From Providencia rettgeri (lineage in GTDB: Bacteria; Pseudomonadota; Gammaproteobacteria; Enterobacterales; Enterobacteriaceae): DNA of 64,000 nucleotides. The stretch is from assembly GCF_023205015.1 (NCBI RefSeq), contig NZ_CP096258.1, forward strand, positions 3,162,001-3,226,000, read 5' to 3'. The translations under genes and the position numbers were made by a program. The notes under the pieces are model-generated. The model ran no database searches. It was given only the letters and a program-made list of their open reading frames with translations, and was not told the origin of the DNA. Shown here piece after piece: positions 25,547 to 34,715 of this stretch; within the stretch, counting starts at the first letter, position 1, and each line of letters begins with the position of its first letter.

Positions 25547-27451
25547 TTATTTACGCTGACGCCATAGGGCTATCAGGTTTAAGTAATTGGTTTTAATTTT
25601 CTGCACCAGCTCATCGTCATTGATTTCACCTTTCATCCACTCCAACGAAGGCTTACCAAATAAAGTACGACCAACGGCAAATCCTTTGACGATTGATTTC
25701 CCAGCGGCTGCATTGAAACCTGCTTGCAGTTCTGCTTGCGGTGCATCAAGCCCTAATAGCACAACACCACGGCAATATGGGTCACGTTCTTGAATTAATT
25801 GATCAACCGCATCCCAGTTTTCCGCTTGCAGTGGCGGTAATTTCCACCAATCTGGTTTGATACCTAAGTTATAGAAGCGTTTGATTGCGCGTAAATACAG
25901 CTCATCATTACGTTCCATATCCGCAGGCAATATCACTTCGAGTAGTAATTCATGCCCTGATTGGCAACAAGCGCTATACACTTCCTGAACTGTTTTTTCT
26001 TGCTCTAAGCGCAGTGGGTGGTTGTCTTCTGGATGGAAGAAGACCAAACATTTCACAATATGCTCTTTTGGCCAGCTAATCAGTTGAGAACCAATGTTTC
26101 CGTGCTCTAAACACAATGGTCTTGATGCAGGTAGCTCAATTGGACGGCCAATCCACCAGCCACGTCCAGTCACATCATTCAATACGTCTTGACCAAAGGT
26201 ACTGTCGCAAAGTAGCCCAGCTTTACCTTGTAAATTCGCTTCTTCAGCCACTTCACTGCTGGCACGGAAAATCAATTTTTTCAGATAAGGGATACAGGAA
26301 ATATCAACACCTGCATTACGAGCCATATCAACGAATTGAATACGATGGTCGAATGCCATAACACAAAGTTCATTCCATTGTGTACTCCGTGAAGTCACAC
26401 GGTGTAGATGATTTAGCATTGGGTCGAGATCTGGGCGCGGTACTGCCGCAGCACGCTCAAGGTAATTATCTAACTCGATTTTTGTTGGCATTGCAGGCGC
26501 ACAGCCATGGCGCGAAACCACTAAAGCCCCACAAGCATTCGCGTAGGCGCAGGCTTTTTCCCAACCATCACCGTTTAAATAACCACGCAGTAGACCAGAC
26601 ATAAATGCATCGCCAGCACCTAATACGTTAAGAACTTCAACTCGCACCCCATGAACCGTGATCCCTTCGTCCAACGTTTCTGGGATCGCCCCGCTGAATA
26701 CGGAGCAGCCAAGAGAACCGCGTTTACACACCAGTTCCGCATCCGTTAATTGGCGAATGTTCTTGAGTGCTTGTACCGTATCCGTTGTCCCGCCAGCAAT
26801 ATGAAACTCTTCTTCTGTCCCGACAATCAAATCGAACATCGATAACACGTCTTGCAGTTGTTGCGTGACGCTATCGGAAGCAATAAAGCGCGTTTCACCA
26901 TCACCCAGTGAGGTCAGCCCCCATAAGACAGGACGATAATCGATATCAATCGCTGTTTTGACGTTATTACGTTTAGCATATTCCAGTGCTTTCAATACTG
27001 CCGCACGCGTTTTCGGGTTCGATAAATGCGTTCCTGTAATTGCCAAACAGCGCGCAGATGCAATATATTCTTCAGTAAAGTCGTCAGGCGTAATTGCCAT
27101 ATCCGCGCAGTTATCACGATAGAAAATTAATGGGAAAGTATCCTGATCTTTAATCCCTAAGATAACTAATGCAGTTAATCTGTCTTTGTCCGTAATAAGA
27201 TGGCTGGTATCACAGCCTACACGCTGCAATTCCTCACGTAAAAAGCGCCCCATGTGTTCATCCCCCACACGGGCAAGCATCGATGATTTCAACCCTTGTA
27301 TTGCAGTGCCGAATGCAACGTTTCCTGAAGAGCCCCCTAAATATTTAGCAAACGAGCTCATATCTTCTAAACGAGAACCTATCTGTTGTCCGTACAGGTC
27401 AACGGCAATACGGCCCATACAGATAACATCTAACTTCTTCTGCTTATCCAT
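25547..27451 (-). CDS. iolC: bifunctional 5-dehydro-2-deoxygluconokinase / DUF2090 aldolase-like protein
   Basis: A 634-aa fusion. Residues about 1-325 are a PfkB/ribokinase-type sugar kinase (GGSSGNVA near 39-46, catalytic loop GAGDAFMSG at 278-286) that phosphorylates 2-deoxy-5-keto-gluconate. Residues about 335-634 are a DUF2090 domain with an aldolase-like TIM-barrel pattern (MAFDHRIQF, IKPDWWKLPP, VKGFAVGRTLF). The region has no separate iolJ, so the second domain probably cleaves the phosphorylated product to malonate semialdehyde and DHAP. AAGGGG precedes the ATG. It lies between the dehydrogenase gene and iolE. Confidence 0.93.
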   Translation of the reverse strand: MDKQKKLDVICMGRIAVDLYGQQIGSRLEDMSSFAKYLGGSSGNVAFGTAIQGLKSSMLARVGDEHMGRFLREELQRVGCDTSHLITDKDRLTALVILGIKDQDTFPLIFYRDNCADMAITPDDFTEEYIASARCLAITGTHLSNPKTRAAVLKALEYAKRNNVKTAIDIDYRPVLWGLTSLGDGETRFIASDSVTQQLQDVLSMFDLIVGTEEEFHIAGGTTDTVQALKNIRQLTDAELVCKRGSLGCSVFSGAIPETLDEGITVHGVRVEVLNVLGAGDAFMSGLLRGYLNGDGWEKACAYANACGALVVSRHGCAPAMPTKIELDNYLERAAAVPRPDLDPMLNHLHRVTSRSTQWNELCVMAFDHRIQFVDMARNAGVDISCIPYLKKLIFRASSEVAEEANLQGKAGLLCDSTFGQDVLNDVTGRGWWIGRPIELPASRPLCLEHGNIGSQLISWPKEHIVKCLVFFHPEDNHPLRLEQEKTVQEVYSACCQSGHELLLEVILPADMERNDELYLRAIKRFYNLGIKPDWWKLPPLQAENWDAVDQLIQERDPYCRGVVLLGLDAPQAELQAGFNAAAGKSIVKGFAVGRTLFGKPSLEWMKGEINDDELVQKIKTNYLNLIALWRQRK

Positions 27452-27476
27452 TAATTACCCCTTAACTACAACAGAA

Positions 27477-28610
27477 TTAATTGATTTCTTTTACTTTAAC
27501 CCAGCGCTGCTCTTCATATGAGCGTTCAATGGCATCTAAAATACGCGAGACTTTCCAGCCTTCTTCAAAGTCAGGCCACATGGGTTTGCCTGTTGCAACA
27601 CCATCAATTAAATCGCGTATTTCGACCGTTTTTTGATCATTAAAACCAATACCATGACCCGCAGCATTACAGAATGGTGCATAGTCTGGGTGCTCTGGTC
27701 CCACGAATATTGTTTTGAAACCTTGGCGGTTGCTTGGTTCATCATGGCGATAGAGCTTTAGCTCTGCCATTCTCTCTTGGGTGAAAGACAGCGTTCCTTT
27801 GGTACCTGTCACCACATAGGTCAGCCCCATTTTACGGCCTGCAGCAATACGGGATGTTTCGATAACCCCCATCGCACCACCGGCAAAGCGTACCATCGCA
27901 TGGGCCTGATCTTCGTTTTCCACAGGAACCATCACCGATGACCCTGCTTTTTCTGGGCGCTGTTTAATCACGATATCCATATCACCGCAGACGGTTTCAA
28001 TGTCTCCTACGAGGAATTGCGCCATATTAATAATATGTGCAGACAAATCCCCCAGCGCACCGAGCCCCGCTTTTGCTTTAAAACAGTGCCAGTGAATTGT
28101 CGCATTAGGGTCAGCCATATAGTCTTCATTATGAGTTCCATAAAAATGGATAACTTCGCCGATTTCACCATTAGCAATGATTTCTTTCGCAAGTTGCGAA
28201 GTGGGGTTTTTCATGTAGTTAAACCCTACTAAGGTTAAGACACCGGCCTTTTTAGCCGCTTCAACCATCTCCTTTGCATCTTCAGAATTAAGTGCTAATG
28301 GTTTCTCACAATAAACATGTTTTCCATGCTTGATAGCTTCCATTGCCATTTCTTTGTGCAGGAAATTAGGCGAACAAATATCCACTACATCAATATTTGG
28401 ATCTGCAACTAATTTGCGCCAATCATCTGTAGCACGGTTAAAACCCATTTCCTGCGCTCGGGTTTGTGCTAGCTCAGGGGTAATTTCTGCAATCATTTCG
28501 CGAACCAATTTCCCCTGCAATGGAAAAACGGTTGGTGCTTGTGCATAAGCAATGGCATGAGCTCGCCCTATATAGCCAGTACCTATCATCCCGATACGGA
28601 TCTCTTTCAT
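27477..28610 (-). CDS. Gfo/Idh/MocA-family inositol-type dehydrogenase (second iolG-like gene)
   Basis: A 377-aa NAD(P)-dependent dehydrogenase with GTGYIG (residues 10-15), the catalytic Lys in EKP (102-104) and the Asp/His pair in GALGDLSAHIIN. It is about 50 residues longer than the IolG at 31207 and belongs to a subgroup often found beside iolC and iolE. It may oxidise scyllo- or another inositol isomer, or an inosose. It heads the operon with iolC, iolE and iolB, under a promoter with two TGAAA-N6-TTTCA-type boxes. GAGAGG lies 8 bases before the ATG. Confidence 0.88.
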   Translation of the reverse strand: MKEIRIGMIGTGYIGRAHAIAYAQAPTVFPLQGKLVREMIAEITPELAQTRAQEMGFNRATDDWRKLVADPNIDVVDICSPNFLHKEMAMEAIKHGKHVYCEKPLALNSEDAKEMVEAAKKAGVLTLVGFNYMKNPTSQLAKEIIANGEIGEVIHFYGTHNEDYMADPNATIHWHCFKAKAGLGALGDLSAHIINMAQFLVGDIETVCGDMDIVIKQRPEKAGSSVMVPVENEDQAHAMVRFAGGAMGVIETSRIAAGRKMGLTYVVTGTKGTLSFTQERMAELKLYRHDEPSNRQGFKTIFVGPEHPDYAPFCNAAGHGIGFNDQKTVEIRDLIDGVATGKPMWPDFEEGWKVSRILDAIERSYEEQRWVKVKEIN

Positions 28611-28693
28611 CTGTTCTACCTCTCGCTCATTTCCTATAGTGCAATGGCTGGCCCAATATTCGTTCCAGATTTTATTTCAATAATCATGTTATA

Positions 28694-28758
28694 CGGAACA
28701 TTCATTTCACTTTCAATATTATTGGAAATATTAATTTCATTATGTGATCTAACGTTAA
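28694..28758 (-). promoter_or_regulatory. IolR-type boxes and CRP half-site upstream of the iolG2-iolC-iolE-iolB operon
   Basis: Two boxes match TGAAA-N6-TTTCA: CGGAA-N6-TTTCA (28694-28709, 8/10) and GGAAA-N6-TTTCA (28724-28739, 9/10). A TATGTGATCTAAC segment follows at 28741-28753, equal to the left half and core of the CRP consensus. The same order occurs at three other promoters of the region. Confidence 0.6.
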
Positions 28759-28878
28759 CTTTTGATGTAATTAGTTAATTTATAAGAAAATAAACATTCA
28801 ATTCAGAGGAGTAGAAAACAATAGAGGCGTAATAAAGCGGAATAAAATGAAATAGAATAACTAAAAATGAAATTTATT

Positions 28879-28909
28879 GAGTATGGGATCTGACAAAAAT
28901 CCCATACTC
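28879..28909 (-). terminator. hairpin downstream of the EIIA gene
   Basis: Perfect 11-bp stem GAGTATGGGAT (28879-28889) / ATCCCATACTC (28899-28909), 15 bases past the EIIA stop on the minus strand. The tail is only moderately T-rich. Confidence 0.6.
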
Positions 28910-28924
28910 CCTTAAAAATCAAAA

Positions 28925-29353
28925 CTAACGATGAAGAATACTTAAAAACTCTTCTTTACTAGAGGTCAGAGACAATGCATTTGCAATAAATTCGTCACTG
29001 AAAATCAACGCTATTTCCCTAAGGACATCAATATGTTCCCTTGATTTTGCAATCACACCGATTGCGATAAACATCACATTGGTTCTATCCCATATAACAC
29101 CATCAGGGAATTGAAAAATTTCAACACCAGTATGCAAGATAATATCATTAGCTGACTTAGGGAGATGTGGCAATGTGATGCCATTCCCCAAGAACGTTGA
29201 TATTTGTTGTTCTCTTTCCGTTAGGAAATGGACACAATCTCTATCAACATAGCCTTTATTTTTACATTCCGTACCCACCATTTTTAATACTTCAGCTTTA
29301 TTTCTTGCTTGGCAACCTAAATGCAAATTACTTGTGGTCAGTTGTTCTATCAT
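28925..29353 (-). CDS. PTS EIIA-2 domain protein (mannitol/fructose type), orphan
   Basis: A 142-aa single-domain EIIA. GNGITLPH places the phospho-accepting His at residue 63, and the family pattern VMFIAIGVIAKSREHIDVLREIALIFSD follows. There is no EIIB or EIIC in the window. It lies 62 bases downstream of the inositol porter gene on the same strand, with no terminator between, so the two are probably co-transcribed. I chose the ATG at 29353, which has GAGGG at good distance; a TTG at 29359 is possible. A regulatory rather than a transport role is likely, since inositol enters by an MFS porter; this is inference. Confidence 0.82.
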   Translation of the reverse strand: MIEQLTTSNLHLGCQARNKAEVLKMVGTECKNKGYVDRDCVHFLTEREQQISTFLGNGITLPHLPKSANDIILHTGVEIFQFPDGVIWDRTNVMFIAIGVIAKSREHIDVLREIALIFSDEFIANALSLTSSKEEFLSILHR

Positions 29354-29414
29354 ATCCAACCCTCGATTAAGTTAATTAGGTATATTCACACCATCAATAA
29401 TTAATAATTAATAA

Positions 29415-30821
29415 TTACATTGATGAGAGTTCTTCTTCTAATTGTTCTAATGATTTGTTTGATGTTTCTGGCAATAACTTCACAACAAAAATGATAGCTA
29501 AGTAGTTTATTACCGCAAATATTAAGAATACTGGGCCTAAACCAAGTTCAGCTTGTAACACAGGGAATAAATAACTCACAATCGCATTCATAATCCACAT
29601 AAAGAAGACCGAGATCCCCATGGATAACCCACGGATTTTAAGTGGAAATAGCTCTGCAAGTACCACCCAAGTTAAAAAGCCCATCGTTCCTTGCATAACC
29701 CCTACAAATACCGCGCCAAGTAACCAAATTAATGTGGCTTTAATATCCCCGGTTAAGAAGTAGTCTGCTGCTGCAATTAATAAATGTAACGATGCCATTA
29801 GTGCAAAACCACCAACTATCAGTGTTTTACGCTTAAATCTGTCGACAAGGAATAACACCCCTATCACCATACCACCGACAGAAAAAACACCATTTAATAC
29901 GTTGAAAACTAAAGAGGTTTGCTCAGAAAAACCCGCTGTTTTGAGAATTTCTGTGCCATAATACATAATAACGTTAACCCCAGTCGTTTGCTGTAATGCC
30001 GCCCACACCATCCCAATTAATACCAATTTAAAAATCCAAGGCGTGTTAAAAATTAACGCTAAATTTTGTTTATTGGCATTCGGATGACGTTTAGCTTCCG
30101 CAGCTTCAACATCTAATAACGTCACGATATCTTCATATTCTTGAATTGCACGTTTTTCAGGACGAATTTGCTTCAGTATTTTCAAGGCTTCTTCACGACG
30201 GTTTTTACTCATTAACCAACGTGGGCTTTCAGGTGCTTTCCACATACCAAATAGCAGGCAAAATGCGGGGACTGCTTGTACCAATAGCATATAACGCCAG
30301 ACATCAGGAAGGTGACCCCAAATAGAACCAATAATCGCATTAATCGCAAATGCCGCTAGCTGTCCGATAACAATAGCAACTTCATTTAGTCCAGTGAGTT
30401 TTCCCCGCATTTCAGTTGGGGCAACTTCAGAAATAAATGTCGGTGCCGTCACCGAGGCCCCACCAACAGCAAAGCCCAATATAAACCGTGCAATAAGAAG
30501 AACTTCAATATTTGGTGCAGCCGCAGATAAAAATGCCCCAAATAAAAACAGAAATGAGAGATAAAGCAAATAAGTACGGCGCCCAATAAAGTCAGCGATA
30601 CGACCACCACAAACACTGCCTAATGCTGCCCCCACGAGCAGGACACTCATTACCAGCCCCTCCGTGGTTGGTGTTAAGCCCATGTTTTCTTTCAGTGATG
30701 AGAACGCACCATTAATGACGCCTGTATCATAACCAAATAATAATCCACCAAAGGTTGCAACTAAGGTTATTTGATGCAACCTTTTTCTCTGTTGTTGATT
30801 GAGATTCATGATTAATGACAT
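29415..30821 (-). CDS. iolT: MFS sugar porter, myo-inositol:H+ symporter
   Basis: A 468-aa sugar-porter-family protein with 12 membrane helices. Family signatures are present: GYDTGVINGA in helix 1, GRIADFIGRRT in loop 2-3, PESPRWL before the central loop, QQTTGVNVIMYYG in helix 7 and PETSNKSLEQLEEE at the C-terminus. It resembles IolT of Bacillus and Salmonella, and its position inside the iol region supports inositol as substrate. AAGG lies 5 bases before the ATG. It probably forms a two-gene unit with the EIIA gene. Confidence 0.9.
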   Translation of the reverse strand: MSLIMNLNQQQRKRLHQITLVATFGGLLFGYDTGVINGAFSSLKENMGLTPTTEGLVMSVLLVGAALGSVCGGRIADFIGRRTYLLYLSFLFLFGAFLSAAAPNIEVLLIARFILGFAVGGASVTAPTFISEVAPTEMRGKLTGLNEVAIVIGQLAAFAINAIIGSIWGHLPDVWRYMLLVQAVPAFCLLFGMWKAPESPRWLMSKNRREEALKILKQIRPEKRAIQEYEDIVTLLDVEAAEAKRHPNANKQNLALIFNTPWIFKLVLIGMVWAALQQTTGVNVIMYYGTEILKTAGFSEQTSLVFNVLNGVFSVGGMVIGVLFLVDRFKRKTLIVGGFALMASLHLLIAAADYFLTGDIKATLIWLLGAVFVGVMQGTMGFLTWVVLAELFPLKIRGLSMGISVFFMWIMNAIVSYLFPVLQAELGLGPVFLIFAVINYLAIIFVVKLLPETSNKSLEQLEEELSSM

Positions 30822-31206
30822 ATTATTACCTTATTATTTGAATCATTATGTCTTACCAAGAAACAATTTTTAAATATTTAAATAAATGCTCAATATTAAA
30901 TAATGAAAGAGGTTTCTGGCACTCTATTTGAATCGCTACTTTGCTAGCTTTAGGCCTGATCTATCAATTTATTGAAAATCGTTTTCGCAAATATAAAACG
31001 ACAAATACATCAGTTAAATTAAAGAAAGTAAGATTGTAAAAAGCTCCAATTAATCTCGGAATATTGAAAGCCCAAAGAGTATTAAATAAAATGTAAGGTC
31101 TATATTTTATATATTCATTTATAAATGAATATATTTTGTATTGCGGCCAAAAATAGATTCTTAACCGCAATTTTATAAACAAGCTAAATAGCATTCACCG
31201 TATGAA
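30822..31206. other. intergenic region upstream of iolT, with a 22-bp AT palindrome
   Basis: This 385-base region should hold the iolT promoter. A perfect 22-bp palindrome (ATATTCATTTA / TAAATGAATAT) lies at 31111-31132, about 290 bases before iolT. Only a poor relative of the iol box is seen (TGAAA-N5-TTTCG at 30973-30987), and no CRP site. A 76-codon minus-strand frame (30964-31194) lacks a ribosome binding site and is not called. Confidence 0.45.
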
Positions 31207-32193
31207 TTACAATTTGACTTCTTTACCTGTTTTTAATGATTCCAGCGCTTTGTCTGCGAGATACAGAGCCAGTTCGCCATCAGTACCTGTCGTTTCAGAC
31301 TCTGCACGGCCTGCTAAGATATCAACAAAATGCTGCCACTCTGCTTTGTATGCTTCATGGTAACGTTGCAAGAAGAAATACTCTGGCTTGGCGGATAAGC
31401 ATCCAACTTCACTTAACAACGCAACACTATTCTCTTTAATATTACCAGCCGTTAATAAGCCTTTTTCACCATGTAATTCAATCCGTTGATCATAGCCATA
31501 ACCCGAACGACGGCTGTTCGAGATGGTCGCCATCGCACCAGATGGGAATGTTAAGATAATAAACGCGGTATCAATATCACCTGCTTGCCCGATAGCAGGG
31601 TCAACAACATTGCTGCCTTGTGCGTAGACAGAGCAAGGCTCTTCGCCAATCATAAAACGCGCCATATCAAAATCATGAATCGTCATATCTCTGAACATAC
31701 CACCCGATACTTTGACATAATCTGCCGGTGGTGGTGACGGATCACGAGACGTGATAATTAAAGATTCTGCTTTACCAATCGCACCTTGTTGGAATAAGTT
31801 TTTCAAGTGGCGAAATTGAGGATCATAACGACGGTTAAAACCAATAAACAATGGAACATTATGTTCTTTCACGCTTTTTAAACACTGCTTCACACGTTCA
31901 AGATCAAGGTGAACTGGTTTTTCGCAAAAAATCACTTTTTTATGTTTTGCTGCGAGTTCGATTAAATCAGCGTGTGTATCTGTGGCTGAAGCAATTAAAA
32001 CACCCTGTACATTAGGGTCTTGCATCGCTTCTTCTGTTGTCTGTACTTTTGCTTGGTACTTTTCAGCCAAGGCAACCGCATTGGGTTGATAAGGATCGAT
32101 GACAGAATAAAGTTGAGTTTCTTTATGGCCGGCAATATTAACAGCATGAACCTGTCCGATACGTCCTGCGCCGAATAGTGCTATATTGAACAT
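31207..32193 (-). CDS. iolG: inositol 2-dehydrogenase
   Basis: A 328-aa Gfo/Idh/MocA dehydrogenase that oxidises myo-inositol to 2-keto-myo-inositol with NAD, the first pathway step. GAGRIG (residues 8-13), the catalytic Lys in EKP (91-93) and the Asp/His pair in FRDMTIHDFDM are present, and length matches the family. AAGGAG lies 8 bases before the ATG. It appears monocistronic, with its own promoter carrying iol boxes and a CRP-like site. Confidence 0.93.
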   Translation of the reverse strand: MFNIALFGAGRIGQVHAVNIAGHKETQLYSVIDPYQPNAVALAEKYQAKVQTTEEAMQDPNVQGVLIASATDTHADLIELAAKHKKVIFCEKPVHLDLERVKQCLKSVKEHNVPLFIGFNRRYDPQFRHLKNLFQQGAIGKAESLIITSRDPSPPPADYVKVSGGMFRDMTIHDFDMARFMIGEEPCSVYAQGSNVVDPAIGQAGDIDTAFIILTFPSGAMATISNSRRSGYGYDQRIELHGEKGLLTAGNIKENSVALLSEVGCLSAKPEYFFLQRYHEAYKAEWQHFVDILAGRAESETTGTDGELALYLADKALESLKTGKEVKL

Positions 32194-32249
32194 TCAAATG
32201 CTCCTTGATACCTTAAATCCACTATTTGGATATTACGGAATATACCAAA

Positions 32250-32351
32250 TAAAACGTTCATTTCAATTTATAATCTTTTGGAAATTATATTTTTGGGCTC
32301 TAGCTAACAAATGTTATATTAAAGTGTATTTTTAGTGTTATTTAGATCACA
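32250..32351 (-). promoter_or_regulatory. IolR-type boxes and CRP-like site upstream of iolG
   Basis: TAAAA-N6-TTTCA at 32250-32265 (9/10 to TGAAA-N6-TTTCA), a weaker GGAAA-N6-TTTTG at 32280-32295 (7/10), and a CRP-like TGTTA-N6-TCACA at 32336-32351 (9/10). Read toward iolG the order is CRP, boxes, gene. Confidence 0.6.
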
Positions 32352-32494
32352 AATTGACAATGCAAGCGGCCACTATTTAACAATAAAGTCTGTGCTCCAT
32401 GGCACATTAGTTTTCCAGTGACTCTTTTTTATTTCTTCATGCTTTAATAAATAAAACAATTATTTCAATAACATTGTTTTTAAACCATAAAAAC

Positions 32495-32524
32495 CATAAA
32501 AAAACCCAGCTAAAGCTGGGTTAA
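32495..32524 (-). terminator. Rho-independent terminator downstream of iolD
   Basis: Stem AACCCAGC (32503-32510) / GCTGGGTT (32515-32522) with loop TAAA, followed in the minus direction by seven T. It lies 240 bases beyond the iolD stop, an unusually long 3' region. Confidence 0.8.
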
Positions 32525-32765
32525 TAATCCAAATAATTCGATCTGTATGCCAGCAGCAGATGCGGGCTAGCCGTCTCCCATACAACTTAAAACATGGCTA
32601 TGTAGAACGACAAGTGGTAACCACTCTGTAAATGAATACCAAAACAATCCCTACTAAATTTCCAGTAACAACCCTACGAGTAACATCTGACACGAAAAAT
32701 ATCCCTCGACGGCAAAACACCGTCGAGTTATTTCGATAATATAGAGCACTACCGCAATACCTTGA
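32525..32765 (-). other. iolD 3' region, possible 3'-UTR small RNA
   Basis: The 240 bases between iolD and the terminator are less AT-rich than typical spacers here and contain a second perfect hairpin (CTCGACGG 32705-32712 / CCGTCGAG 32720-32727, 7-base loop) soon after the stop codon. The stretch then ends in a strong terminator with a long T-run, the ending that Hfq-bound small RNAs need. No open frame with a ribosome binding site is seen. A processed or separately promoted RNA is possible but unproven. Confidence 0.35.
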
Positions 32766-34703
32766 TTAATAAAGACGAACTTTATGCTCAACCATCTCTT
32801 TAATTTTCTCAGCGGAAGCAACTATCTGTGGCTTTTTAGAAACTTGTGCTGTTCCTGTCCGCCACCATGCCTCATAACCATCGGTCATTGTTTTAGGAAG
32901 TACTTTAATATCAATCAATACACAGCCTGAATGGGACTTAGCATCTTCCAGTGCTGCAATCAATTGTTTCTCATCATGTACCCGATAACTTTTACAACCG
33001 TAGCTTTCCGCATTTTTAGCAAAATCCACCTTCACTAACGGCCCATCCATTAAGCCTGTCTGTGGGTTTCTATAGCGGTTTTCTGTGCCGAAACTCCCCA
33101 TACCTTGACTCATTTGCAGGTTATTAATACAACCAAATCCTGCATTATCAAACAATAAGATGGTGATCTTAATATTTTCCTGAATCGCAGTTTGTAATTC
33201 ACTGTGTAGCATCAAGTAAGAGCCGTCTCCGACCATCGCATAAACAGGTTGTTTCGGCGCAGCGATTTTAGCCCCAACTGCGGCGGCAATTTCGTACCCC
33301 ATGCATGAATAACCATATTCAAGATGGTATGTATCTCGTTGTTTTGGTAACCAAATACGCTGTAGATCCCCCGGTAGTGAACCTGCGGCTCCTACAATAA
33401 TTGCATCATCTTCCATGTATTGCTGCATTAAACCCAATACCCGAGTTTGAGCCAGTTCCGTACCTAATGTTTTACTATATTCGTCAAGTTTATCATCAAG
33501 CTGACCTGCAATTTCAGGTACAAAATCCAATGGTCGGTACTGAATACTAAACAAACGATCCAGTTCATTTTTCCATTGTTGCTTAGCCTGTTGGATTTCC
33601 ATCCCCCACTGAGTTTGGTAATGGGAGTCTTTCATTTTTATATCAATCGCTTGCAAAGCTTCCTTCGCATCAGCAACCACTTTCAATGCATCCAACTTAC
33701 TAGCATCAAACTCTGCAACATTGATATTTAAGAATTTAACATTTGGATGGCTAAACAACGACTTAGATGCGGTCGTAAAGTCAGTAAAACGGGTGCCAAC
33801 ACCAATGACTAGGTCCGCTTCTTTAGCCAACAAGTTTGCAGCTAGCCCACCTGTCGTCCCAATTCCCCCCATATTTAATGGGTGGCTGGCAATGATGGCA
33901 CTTTTGCCTGCTTGAGTTTCGCCAAATGGAATGCCGTAATCTTCCGCAAATTGCAAAAAGGCATCATGCGCTTCGGAATAACGCACCCCACCACCACAGA
34001 CCAGAAGGGGTTTTTTCTTACTGCGGATCAGACTCACCGCTTCTTCGATGCTTATCGTGGTTGGCGGTCGACGCTCAATACGATGGACTCGTTTTTCAAA
34101 AAAGTAGTCAGGGTAATCCCATGCTTCACCTTGCACATCTTGCGGTAAACAGACTGTTACAGCCCCTGCATCTGCTGGGTCAGTGAGTACTCGCATAGCA
34201 TTGACCATCGCGGCCATCAGTTGCTCCGGCCGCGAGATCCGATCCCAATAACGTGAAACCGGACGAAAACAATCATTTGTGCTTATTGTTCCATCCCCAT
34301 ACTGTTCAACTTGCTGCAATACAGGATCGGGCTGGCGAGTCGCAAAAGTGTCTCCTGGTAGCAATAATAATGGGATACGATTGGCTGTCGCCGTGGCCGC
34401 AGCGGTGATCATATTCGCGGCACCTGGGCCAACAGAGGATGTAACCGCAAAAATTTGTTTACGTTTTTTTTGCTTTGCAAAGCCTGTCGCAATATGCGCC
34501 ATGCCTTGCTCATTACACCCTTGATAAACGCGTAGATGACCAGGCGCTTCTTCAAGCGCCTGACCTAAACCCACAACATTACCATGGCCAAAAATCGTAA
34601 ATACTCCCTGAATAAACGGATACTGCTCACCATCAACATCAATATATTGTTGGTTTAGAAATTTAACCAACGCTTGAGCTGTTGTCATTTTCTGCTTATT
34701 CAT
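32766..34703 (-). CDS. iolD: 3D-(3,5/4)-trihydroxycyclohexane-1,2-dione acylhydrolase (decyclizing)
   Basis: A 645-aa thiamine-diphosphate enzyme that opens the inositol ring by hydrolysis. It has the three-domain ThDP layout: an N-terminal Pyr domain (GCNEQGMAHIATGFAKQ with the activating Glu), a central domain, and a C-terminal PP domain with GDGSYLML as the ThDP/Mg motif start. The length and the GYEAWWRTGTAQVS ending fit IolD. CGGAGA lies upstream of the ATG. It lies 12 bases downstream of iolA and is probably co-transcribed. Confidence 0.96.
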   Translation of the reverse strand: MNKQKMTTAQALVKFLNQQYIDVDGEQYPFIQGVFTIFGHGNVVGLGQALEEAPGHLRVYQGCNEQGMAHIATGFAKQKKRKQIFAVTSSVGPGAANMITAAATATANRIPLLLLPGDTFATRQPDPVLQQVEQYGDGTISTNDCFRPVSRYWDRISRPEQLMAAMVNAMRVLTDPADAGAVTVCLPQDVQGEAWDYPDYFFEKRVHRIERRPPTTISIEEAVSLIRSKKKPLLVCGGGVRYSEAHDAFLQFAEDYGIPFGETQAGKSAIIASHPLNMGGIGTTGGLAANLLAKEADLVIGVGTRFTDFTTASKSLFSHPNVKFLNINVAEFDASKLDALKVVADAKEALQAIDIKMKDSHYQTQWGMEIQQAKQQWKNELDRLFSIQYRPLDFVPEIAGQLDDKLDEYSKTLGTELAQTRVLGLMQQYMEDDAIIVGAAGSLPGDLQRIWLPKQRDTYHLEYGYSCMGYEIAAAVGAKIAAPKQPVYAMVGDGSYLMLHSELQTAIQENIKITILLFDNAGFGCINNLQMSQGMGSFGTENRYRNPQTGLMDGPLVKVDFAKNAESYGCKSYRVHDEKQLIAALEDAKSHSGCVLIDIKVLPKTMTDGYEAWWRTGTAQVSKKPQIVASAEKIKEMVEHKVRLY

Positions 34704-34715
34704 ACGGGTCTCCGT

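Noticed and set aside
30973..30987. Possible IolR box upstream of iolT (TGAAA-N5-TTTCG)
   Set aside because: Spacing is 5 rather than 6 and no CRP-like site accompanies it, unlike the other four promoters.
31111..31132. 22-bp perfect palindrome considered as an iolG terminator
   Set aside because: It is almost pure A/T and would form a weak RNA stem; kept only as a possible DNA-binding site.
30964..31194. 76-codon minus-strand frame between iolT and iolG
   Set aside because: No ribosome binding site and atypical residue use; it spans the AT palindrome.
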